A stretch of 64,000 nt of DNA from Mytilus galloprovincialis (Eukaryota > Mollusca > Bivalvia > Mytilida > Mytilidae): assembly GCF_965363235.1 (NCBI RefSeq), contig NC_134849.1:47128122-47192121 (forward strand), given 5' to 3'. The notes under the pieces are model-generated. The model was given only the letters and a program-made list of their open reading frames with translations, did not search any database and was not told the DNA's origin. A program made the translations under genes and the position numbers. Shown piece after piece: positions 46,840 through 57,037 of the stretch; the stretch's first letter is position 1; each line of letters starts with the position of its first letter.

Positions 46840-48875
46840 TTGCAGAATACAAATGCTTGTCATTTTTGAAGAGTGATTGTTTTTTTTTACATATAAAAGT
46901 GTTTATTTGCCCTGTTGACCAGGTCAAAGGCAACCTTTAAAAAGTCTATAATTATTATGTTTTACAAACGTGGTATTTGCTTTTCAAAAAAATATCAATA
47001 TGATAAATAACGAGCCATAGTCTTTCCACGTCACCCTGTACTTGTCTTTCTGTCTAAAAGAGATTCGGTACATGATGTCCAAATTAGTTTTTTGTTCGCA
47101 TGTCATTCTATCATGCTATGCAATTTCGGGTATCAGTGCGACCTATTGTTTTAAAAAGTGTTAACATCCAGAACAGAACACCCGTTGTCAGTTTATTTTC
47201 AATTTATGAGTCCGACTGTCCCTTTGGTATTTGTTATTCCTCTTGTATGCCTTTCTGTGTTTCTTTGATACGCCTTTCTGTTGTTTCTTTGACACATATG
47301 ACGAGGCTCTGTGCTTCTACATCCCGCCATTTTGTTATCGTGGTAAATTTTTGCATTCTTGTCTTTTATTTGTGCTCTGTCTATGTGTCTTTTTGTGCTT
47401 CTTTGTTACATAGTTGTTTGTTGGTTATACTGATTACAAGAAAAGCAGCATAGAAAGAAAAAACAGTCCTCTTAGTTTCTTGAATGGTTGGAAGTTAATA
47501 TGCATCGTTTGGGCTTTTTTAAACTAGGGGTATATTTTCCAACATTCGCTACGTCCGTGTCTATATATTACATTTCATTAAATAAAAAATATGTATAACT
47601 GTTTAATAATAAGTTCAGGGATTTCGTTTTCATAAATACAAAAGGTTGGTTTTGAAGATTGGCTTTACCTGTATCAGTGTATAATCCTTATACAAATACT
47701 CTTTGAATATGGTTATTATCTTTACTCATACGTATTATCGATATTAAGTGCATATGTAATGATTATGCTTTTCTCATAATGCTAAATCCGTTGAATTGTA
47801 CTGATTGATACTTGTGTAAAAAAGATAAACTTTATTTTGTTGTTATTTGTTATAACCCTTTGATCTAGTTCTAACAACAGTATTTTAGCCTTTTGCCTTT
47901 ACGATAGTCTATGCTTCTATCCGTTCTCATGAGCTTAGCTGTTTCAAACTTATTTTAAAGTTTGATCTTATGTTGTAGTGTGACACCAAGGTAAGGTAGA
48001 GTGCTGCTCTCTTACATGTTTACCCCCTCTACATAATGTATGTTCCTGTACATATTCAGAAGCCTGTAAGGCAGATGTTGTCTTTGATTGGTTATCTGTT
48101 ATATGTGTTTTTCATTTATTTGTCTGTTATTGGTTGATAATTATAATTATTAAGCGATTGAAAAGAAATATTCGAATTAGGTCTTTCCATTTTTTGTGGA
48201 AAGACTTATTGTAGTTGTTACTTGCCCTGTTTTGTCGATTCACAAGATGTCCTTAGATGTTTTTTTGCATGTGATATCGAACAGCTATTACGCTTTTGAG
48301 ACTAACTCTGTTTAGTCGAAGACTCTTTATTTAAAGAGGTCCCCCCCCCAAACACTGTTTTTTTTGTGATGAAATCTCCTCTGTAACCGTAAAAAAAAAG
48401 CGACATTTATTTTACCAAATTGCTCGCTATATCCTCAGTTTTTGTCCAATTATGACGGAAGCGATACAAATACTCCATATGAGAGTTATTTCCACTAATG
48501 CATTTGAAATACATGATATACATTAGTAACTGGTTAACCATAAGTGATAGAGACCTAGGATCTGTTGATTGGAGGTCTTTGGTTCAAGAAATGGAAGACT
48601 AGGTCAAAGTTAAATTCTAAATTTTTACTTTTTCTTGTTCCTCTATCTCCTCGCTCAAAGATACACATAAAGAAAATTGGACCTGAAACGATTCAGTTTA
48701 ATGTTAATTGATCAAAACTCCAAATTAGTAGATGATAAAGTCATAGGGTCTTTTGCAAATTGTGAGTTCGCATGTGACCTAGAAATAGGAAGAATAAACA
48801 TGTATAGCAGCTTTTCATTTAATGTTTATTGGAACTTTCATATAAGATGCATTTTGAAATTTTGAAATCCAGATA
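46840..48875. other. Spacer with low-complexity and a small hairpin
   Basis: 47180-47430 is T/C/G-rich with recurring 'tgtgtttctttgatacg'-type words; its overlapping frames are artefacts. 48181-48205 is a perfect hairpin, GTCTTTCCA / TGGAAAGAC with a 7-nt loop. 48343-48351 is a poly-C run. No gene is supported. Confidence 0.5.
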
Positions 48876-48894
48876 AGGAATATGTGGTTAGTCT

Positions 48895-49285
48895 ATTTAT
48901 GTGGTTCATAAGTTTTTCTCGTTTCTCGTTTTTATATAGATTAGACCATTGGTTTTTCAGTTTGAATGGTTTAACACTAGTATTTTTTTAGGTCCTTTGT
49001 AGCTTGCTATTCGGTGTGAGTCAAGGCTCCTTGTTGAAGGCCGTACTTTGACTATAATGGTTTACTTTTACTAATTTTGACTCGGATGGAGCGTTGTCTC
49101 ATTGGCATTCATACCACATCTTACATCTATAATGGTTAATTTTTATGAATTGTGACTTGAACAGAGAGTTGTCTCATTGTCATTCAAACCTCATCTTCTT
49201 CTATCTATAATGGTTTACTTTTATAAATGCTGACTTGAATAGAGACTTGTCTCATTGGCATTCATACCTCATCTTTTTATATCTT
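48895..49285 (-). repeat. Family A with terminal ~78-bp segment triplicated
   Basis: 'tataatggttnantttta ... gtctcattg.cattca.acc.catctt' recurs three times in tandem (starting about 49054, 49130 and 49208). Confidence 0.75.
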
Positions 49286-49544
49286 ACAACGATTACTTTT
49301 GATAAATTTGATGAATACATGTAATACAAACGTATTCATAAAAGGTTAATTAATTGCTAAACAAACGAAATAAATTGAACTTTCTATGCGATTTAGTTTG
49401 GATTTCAAACAAAAAAATGTATTTCGTTGAATTTGCCAAATTCAATATCATTATCTAAATTTTAATATTTTTATGTGAAAAAATTAACAAAAAAACATAT
49501 TGGTAACAAAATAAGAAAAAATAGTGTGTTCGCAGAATTAGTCG

Positions 49545-49733
49545 GGCATTCCAATAATGTAAAGTTCAACGACATGCGACTTTCCAAATATTTGTATGTA
49601 TTTCAAGATTAAATTTGAAATTTGGAAATTTAATACATATTAATCAATAGATCACAATGTTTAAAAGTAACAACAGTATTGTTCATTTACTATTATACTG
49701 TTCATTCGCAGTTGAAAGATAAATACTAACAAG
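49545..49733 (+). promoter_or_regulatory. Gene 3 putative promoter and 5' UTR exon
   Basis: GCATTCCAATAA at 49546-49557 and TTTAAAAGTAA at 49660-49670 are shared with gene 2 in the same order. TTCGCAGTTG (49706-49715) parallels TCAGTCAGTTG. The leader ends TACTAACAAG|gtaata at 49733, a good donor, giving a 438-bp 5' UTR intron (49734-50171). The start site itself is inferred. Confidence 0.5.
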
Positions 49734-50171
49734 GTAATATATATATTTTTATTTTATTTATGTTTAGATAAAAAAAACATATTTAGTATTTATTACTGTC
49801 TAATAGTTTGTCAAGTTAGAGACTGATTAAAATTAGAAGTAAAAACATTAAAAGTAAAAAATACAAAACATGGTTTTAATAGTATTGCCTTATGTTATTG
49901 TATACATAAACACAATCATTAAATGATTGTGTTTTTTATTTAATTGTTCAGACATCATGACAAGACTTATGGGCATTCATACAAGAACAGTCTTTGACTT
50001 AGTTTATTTGAGTAGATGAGTTGCACATGTTTACACCTATTATATTTCATATCTTAAATTCTAGGACAATACAAATCAACGCCAACATTGATATATTCCT
50101 GTTCTATCGTTAACACTAAGTGGAGATCTACAACGGCGTTCATTTGTATGATATTTTTTTTTATATTTTAG

Positions 50172-51742
50172 ATGAAAATCGCATGGGTTCTTTTGTTATC
50201 TTTAGTACTCGTCTTCCTCTTAGAGGATTGCGAAGCATGGAGGGTTAGAATAAGAGGGCGAAGATTTATAAGAAAGGTAGTACCCAGAATTCGAGGAAGG
50301 CGCCTTATACGCAAAATTGGTCATATAATCAAAGGCACTATCAAAACCATTACGAAAGTGGCTATTATGACCAACCCTGCTCTGTTCGTAGCTAAGCAAG
50401 TATTCGATCGCTACAAGGCAAAGAAAATGCAAGCAGCATTAGCTGGAGAAGAAACATGTGTAGCTGATGATATATGTGGGGGATCATGTGTCAATCAAAA
50501 ATGTATGTGGTACTGTGACAACATATGTAAAGTATTTCCCAGTGAAAAGGAGGTAAGATGTTGTAAAGCACAGCCATACTTTTAAGAACATACAAGAAGC
50601 ATGCAAGAAATAAGATTTCCATTTTTAAACGTAAAAAGTATAAGATACATGAATCACATAATATCATTCTGTCATGTTATCAGTGTTACTGCATCAGACG
50701 CGCATAGCGACAATGTTTGTCTCTTCAGTGATACTGACCAGAGTCTAAATATGCGTTGTATTGATTTGTTTCACAATATATAATGAAATTTAAAAAAATA
50801 ATTGCAATGTATAAACATTTATCCGTAACAGCGTGCACTAACTAATTGGATCGTGTTTCAGGTTGATAATTCATTGCGATCCAATGTTTCTCATAACAAA
50901 AGAAAGACATGCTCAATTAGTATTTGGTTTATGTCTTTACAGTTTAATTGGCGAGGAGAATTGGTTTATCTACCATGCAAGTATTCAGAATACGACTATG
51001 CGGGCAGTGGATATTTTACTCCTGCAGATCTTGCATATCATATACAAGAGCGTGGACGTGAACCTGACAACATGATGGTTTTCCGACGTTTAGATCAAAA
51101 TGGTGAGTTCATTGTGTAATACTTTAGATTGATTTAGGTAAGGGACATAACTCTTTAAATACCGCTACGGTTTTTCCAACCATTATAATACCCTTCTAGT
51201 AAAACACATCATTTGCCTTTAAAGAATTTAATGTTTTAAAAAAATAATTGATTGAATTGACTTTAGGAAACATATTTGTTCATAATTTTATTTGCCTTGC
51301 TTATGTATCAGCGTCATAATGTTTCCCGATGCAAGCGAATCCCATAAAACAAAACATCCGTTTATACATGTATTGCAAAATGGACATAAAAAGCATTTAG
51401 AATTGTCAATGAGTGATAACTTGATTATGAAAATTAAACCGTAAAAAAGTAAAAGTAAATATATAAAAGTAATTTAAGAAAGAAAATAAGACACTTAGTG
51501 TACTGTACATTTCATAAACATATTTCATGATACCATGGTCTCTTTCTATTTCAATTTATTATATCTCATCATACAACATTTGGTTTTATGCATGTTTTTT
51601 TTACGTATTTGCTAAAACAAAATCCTTTAATTGTTTTCCGATTAATTAATTATTCTAAATTATTCCAGGTGATGGTAGAGTCACTGCCAGTGAGTTTAGC
51701 AATACCAAGAAATATCTCCTAATTGATCAAGACACCTGTTAA
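50172..51742 (+). CDS. Gene 3: secreted cationic Cys-rich EF-hand protein, 204 aa
   Basis: Coding exons are 50172-50552, 50943-51102 and 51669-51742 (381+160+74 nt). The donor is after GAG (gtaaga), which adds one Glu codon compared with genes 1 and 2. The signal peptide is residues 1-22. Residues 23-62 carry about 15 Arg/Lys and no acidic residue, with twin RIRGRR[FL]IRK modules. Cysteines are at 96, 102, 106, 111, 115, 119, 139 and 204 (eight, so four disulphides are possible). EF-hand loop DQNGDGRVTASE is at 178-189, preceded by an amphipathic helix (MMVFRR) and followed by a Phe. This is the cleanest copy: every splice site is canonical, the leader donor is intact, and AATAAA is present. 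Likely secreted from haemocytes or epithelia if it is an antimicrobial precursor; this is inference. Confidence 0.9.
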
Positions 51743-52521
51743 ACATTTGCGGTAAGTTTCTATCATTTTAAATTTGTGAATGTTTCGTTTGATGTCAAAC
51801 ATTAAATGTTAAGTTATAACAATGCTTTTATTATTAAGTTGAGAAATGCATTTAATTGCCAGTCTATGTAAGAATCAGACAATTTTGCAGAAAATCAAAA
51901 CATTTCTAGTGCATTGTAACCAAATTATATCTTTAATTACCAGAACCGGACAAGGAAACGAATGCTGTTTTTGTGCATCATTATAAATTTTGAACATAAA
52001 CTAATGTCAATTTGAGTGGGGTTTTGTTTGTCATGTTTTCACCACTGCCTGATTTTTTAGGCAGATTGCCACTTAAATCTAAAATACATGTATAACGTAG
52101 GTGGAACGTAATCATATAATTATATAAAGAATATCATGAAGATTGCATGCTTAAAAGTCTGTTTTCGTCACACAAAACCATCCTGTTTCAATTCCTGTAA
52201 CAGTTTTTAAAACCGAATTTTTATAAAACCCTATAGCCGATATGTAAAATATGAAATGTTTTTAACTAAAAATACAATTATATTTGACAAAACAATCATA
52301 TCTAATCCTCTTTGTACAATGAGTCAAAATCGATGGTCAAGAAAATGACAAGGCTTACAAAAGGGACGACAACCCTTTTTAAAGAACAGTTGTTAACTAG
52401 TAAAATTGACAATGGAAATGGGGAATATGTCAAAGAAACAACAACCCAACCATACAGCAGACAAATTTGAGTGTATTTATTTTGCACGGTATCAAATAAT
52501 ATTTTCTTTTTCTTTTTACAG

Positions 52522-52620
52522 ATGAAAGGATTAGAAACAACGTAAGATACCTCTACAAAACTAGCCAGCATAGAAAAAACCGCTATATATTATAAATAAA
52601 TATTGCAAGACTAATATTAC
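52522..52620 (+). terminator. Gene 3 3' UTR exon with polyadenylation signal
   Basis: The donor TTTGCG|gtaagt is at 51752 and the acceptor tctttttacag ends at 52521. AATAAA lies at 52595-52600. The intron contains an incomplete family E scrap near 52410-52450 (ggaaatggggaatatgtcaa). Confidence 0.65.
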
Positions 52621-52809
52621 TTGTTATTGACCTCTTAAAGTCTATTGGTGATTTTTGTTACGTTAAGGTACCATTTACGTATAATGAACTTCCCTTTTTC
52701 ATAAAATATTTTATTGAAAGAATCCGAGCAAGAGCCATACAAATGCAAGTTTGACAGTAGTTCGATTATTTGGACTATGTCAGACTATACGAGGAATCTG
52801 ATGCTCAGT

Positions 52810-53065
52810 AGTTGTCGTTTGTGTTGATGTGGTTCATAAGTGCTTCTCGTTTCTCGTTTTTTTTTTAATATAAATTAGACAGTTGGTATTCACATTTGAA
52901 TTGTTTCACACTAGTAATTTTTTTGGGGCCTTTATATCTTGTTGTGTGGTGTGAGCCAATGCTCCGTGTACCTTGACCTATAATGGTTTACTTTTAAAAA
53001 TTGTGACTTGGATAGAGAGTTGTCTCATTGGAACTCATACCACATCTTCCTATATCTATCAAAAA
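52810..53065 (-). repeat. Family A repeat
   Basis: Runs from 'gcttctcgtttctcgttttt' to 'ataccacatcttcctatatc', near full length for this orientation. Confidence 0.75.
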
Positions 53066-53089
53066 GAGAGGCGAAAAATTAAAAAAAAA

Positions 53090-53275
53090 TGAATATTAAA
53101 ACTCATAAGTCGAGAACAAACTTTTTCTCATTGAAAAAACACGCACGAAAATACAATTAACAGCTCAAATAATGATACATAGAAAACTCAAGACAAAACA
53201 ACAAGTACCCATCAAAAAGATTAACACCGGTGCTCTGGAATTGTAAGCAGATCTTGCTTCACCCATTAGAATCGC
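53090..53275 (-). mobile_element. Penelope-like 3' tail scrap
   Basis: 'catagaaaactcaagacaa', 'ggtgctctggaattgtaagc' and 'agatcttgcttcac' match 27620-27710. Confidence 0.6.
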
Positions 53276-53439
53276 TTCACGTCTATCGTATTTGTCAATA
53301 CTTATGAATATAATTGTTGGAAACTTTCATAGGGTGTCGACTTTGTAATTATGTATTTTCAAGTTCTCATGGTCATAGTTAACCAACAAATCAGGTCTTA
53401 ATTGAAATTCTCAGAAAAAACAAATTGTGTTCAGTAAAG

Positions 53440-53720
53440 AGTAGAAAGTAGAATCACAAAAATACTGAACTCCGAGGAATATTCAAAACGGAAAGTTTCT
53501 TATCAAATGGCAACATCAAAAGCTCAAACACATCAAACAAATGGACAACAACTGTCACATGCATTTTCTTATGTAGAAAATGGTGGGTTAAACCTGGTTT
53601 TATAGCTAGACAAACCTCTCACTTGTATGACATAACACTCCATTATATTGATAACGAATTTTAAACAAAACAACCAGGCATAATAGGAAAAAATGTAAAA
53701 AAAAAGAGTTACAGCATTCT
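53440..53720 (-). repeat. Family B repeat
   Basis: 'aatactgaactccgaggaat', 'aacctggttttatagctag' and 'acctctcacttgtatgac' match 37980-38200. Confidence 0.7.
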
Positions 53721-53849
53721 CAATCACTATAAAATAAACTAATAAAAAACAAACATTAACCATGGCACAATAATACAATGACAGGATGTATCAGTACCGA
53801 AACACGTCAAATGTAAGAAAGACACACAAAGAGGCACACAGACAAATAT

Positions 53850-54185
53850 AAAAAAAGAAGATTTGATATGATCATAGCCAATGAGACAACTCTCCGCAAG
53901 AGACCAAAACGACGCAGCAATCAACAGCTATAGGTCACCGTACGACTTTCATTCAACAATGAGAAAAGCCCAGACCGCATAGTCAGCTATAAAAGGCCCC
54001 GAAATGACAATGTTAAAGAATTCAAACGAATAAAACTAACGGACTTGTTTATGCACCAAAAAAATGAACGAAAAATAAATATGTAACACATTAACAAACG
54101 ACAACCACTGAATTACAGGATCCTGGCTTGGGACAGGCACATGCATAATGTGGCGTGGTTAATAAAGCACACGAGAAAACCGGAA
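53850..54185 (+). repeat. Family A repeat, long copy
   Basis: Runs from 'aaaaagaagatttgatatga' through 'gtcagctataaaaggccccg' to 'cttgggacaggcacatgca'. It matches 60558-60860. Confidence 0.8.
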
Positions 54186-54189
54186 AAAT

Positions 54190-56240
54190 ATGAATACAGA
54201 AATTATCAAAGGAGTTGCTGTTGCGCAGAAATTCAATAAACCTAGTGATTGTAGCGCATAAAGAACACATATTTTAAGCGAAATACTTATAGCCATTTTT
54301 ATTATGTCAATTTCTTAACCCAGACAAGATTCCTATCCCAATCTCAACCTTGTCAACAATTCAACAAAAGTGGCAATTTTTCATTCAAATAACATGTAAT
54401 GATATCAATCCAAATGCCGAGGACACATACTTCGTCCCATCAGAAATGTTAGTCCTACTTCACCTACAGTATTTAACCGATCTATAAACATGATAAATAC
54501 GCCGACATCATCGAGTGCAAAATAACATTCCTTATCACTTGCTATAAAATCATTTCTACAATGAATACTCATCAAATATGGTTTTTAGAACATAAATTAC
54601 TAATATTAAAATACATCTTTACATTAACCTCACTTTCAGGTATAAAGATATCATTTTTTTTTCACGAGACAAGTGCTTGTGACCATCCACAAAAACTTGC
54701 GGTCATCCGATTTTCGGTACTTCAGTACTTTGATTATATTTAGGAAAAAAGCTTTGACAAGTCCTTATTTTGGCAGAGTGTAAAAAAATATGTTTGAGTA
54801 CATATGAACTAACGATACACCTTAAAGTATATTACGCAATATCAAGATGTTGTTTTTTTTTTATTATTCTTGTGACAAAATATTGTTATTTGCAACATCG
54901 CCCAGGAAATAATGTTACATACGTCCTATATGTATTATTATTTCCTGATCAATTTCCTATCCTCAAAATCACGAGCATGTAAATTGCGTAACATTTCTTT
55001 TGCTTTCATAACTGTTTGGTCAACTATCAAAGTACACATACCGACTACTTTTGCTAACTCGCAGGGGTAAGTGAACTATTTTCATCGAAACAAATCACTT
55101 GGTTTCTGTAGACTATAACCAATTTTGTTTTCATTTAAGAGTGGTGGGATGCAGTGTAAACAATTATTATGAGCAGTTTTTCCGTTGAACGAACCTTTTT
55201 TGTATATTGTATTTCCATTACGGCCGTCTCTCACTCTGTTGTCGTATATGATATTGCATTATCTTCCCTGAAAAATCTTTTATATTACCGAATAAACTTT
55301 TTTCAAATCAATCGGCAATGCTAAGTGCAAAAGTAGTTGCGCCAAAGGTAATTTTAAATAAACATAAAAAAATGCGTATTTTAAATCCGTACACATGCTG
55401 CTCTATTAATGGAAATACAATATACAAAAACGGTTCGTTCAAAATTTAAGCTGTGAAATTGGCAAAAGTAAAAAACAAAAGATTTGCCACATGTCATCAA
55501 AATATTTCCAATCCCAGTCAGCAGGGCTTTCGGTTTCAAATTGACATATAGTTGGTTGGCTCAATACGCAACCTGATTGTGGTAAAATGATGTTCCAATA
55601 GTCCAATTGCCAATTACGAATTTGATTCTGTTATTACACACTTTTTACGCAAATTACTTCCCTTTGTCAATCTTAGACTGGTTCCATACCGGACAAAATT
55701 GGCTTTAGCCAATGCAAAGCATGATGAATTGAAAGTGATGTATAGGCGGTTTAACTAATTTTTCACGTAAAATAATTTCGGATGTCAATAGTATTTAGTT
55801 GAACAACAAATTAATGTTATTAAATAGCCTATTTTGCCAAGTTGATCAAGAGAACATTTTTTTGTAAAATAAACGAACATACGGATGACGACGGATGACA
55901 ATACTTTAGTAAATGAAAATATTTCACTTCAACCTTGATATGAATTTATTGTAATCAACATAGTACTTTTTGTTAGTTAAAATCTTTGGATTTTCAGGCA
56001 TTTTGGGATAACATTTTAGAACTTACTGCATCGAAAGTATTCTACTCAACAACAAGAAATGTCTATTATAGCTTGAAATGCTTTATCGAATTTAATATCA
56101 TACGTATGTGGTATGGTTTAGGGAGAATCTGCTTAAATGCTAACAAGGAAATTTAATATCTTAAATTTGTTAGACTAACAAAAATACAATTTTCATGAAG
56201 ATAATAGCTAAATGAATGTTTATTTTAAAACTCAACCTCC
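54190..56240. other. Spacer upstream of gene 4
   Basis: No gene is supported over about 2 kb. Small frames at 54561-54743 and 54770-54982 have no domain. TGCTAACAAGG at 56138-56148 resembles the leader end of genes 1 and 3 but is followed by aaattt instead of a GT donor. Confidence 0.4.
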
Positions 56241-56244
56241 AAGT

Positions 56245-56420
56245 TCAATTTCTGTAACGATGACATGTTGTGTGGGTCAATTTTTACATCTGGTTCATTG
56301 ATTTTTAGTTGAAATATATGTCAATAGGTTTAAACATGCAAAACACCCATTTCAACTACTACTATCATAATTTGACTATTGATACTTTAATGAACACATT
56401 TGTTTTCTTTTTTCTTTATT
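56245..56420. repeat. Family H repeat upstream of gene 4
   Basis: 'agttcaatttctgtaacgat' and 'aaacatgcaaaacacccatt' match 45437-45560, with which it also shares its left flank. Confidence 0.55.
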
Positions 56421-57037
56421 TTTTTCCTACACATATATTAAACAATGAATACGTATTTTTTGTGAAAACGTCTGCAAAGACGAGACACAGAATACAGATG
56501 TCCCTTTCCTTAAAGCAAAATTATCCGTTAATAAATAATATATAATTATTGAATTTTGATGAGGTTTATATAATGATTCATCAACCCTATGATAATTAAT
56601 TGTATTAACTTATATCAAAAGTTGGCAATGGATTTATTATTATCTCCGTTTTTGTCCATCTCAAATTGTTTGTATTTGCTCTAGACATTAAACTTCTTTT
56701 TTTTATACTAGGTATACTACTAGTATCTGATTTGGCAGTTGTTTAACTTTAATGATATGAAATATATTTTTTTTTAAATTACATCGAAAAAAAAAAGACT
56801 AAAATTAGAACGTGCATGACGTAATAAGCCTAGAAACTATAATAGGTACACGTAAAACTCCAAATCCTGTGTTGTTGTGTTGTTGTAGTACATGTATAAT
56901 ACCTTACGTCATTTTTTATTCATATACAATGTATGCCAGGACAAATATGGAACAAAGCAATAATTGATAGCTTTCTAGTTCTTTTCCATGAATGTAGATT
57001 TTAAATGCCTTACTAGTATGAATAGTTTCTATTTTAG

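Noticed and set aside
47100..47453. 117-codon frame with hydrophobic segments
   Set aside because: T-rich low-complexity repeat with overlapping frames; a similar T-rich repeat is at 4085-4330.
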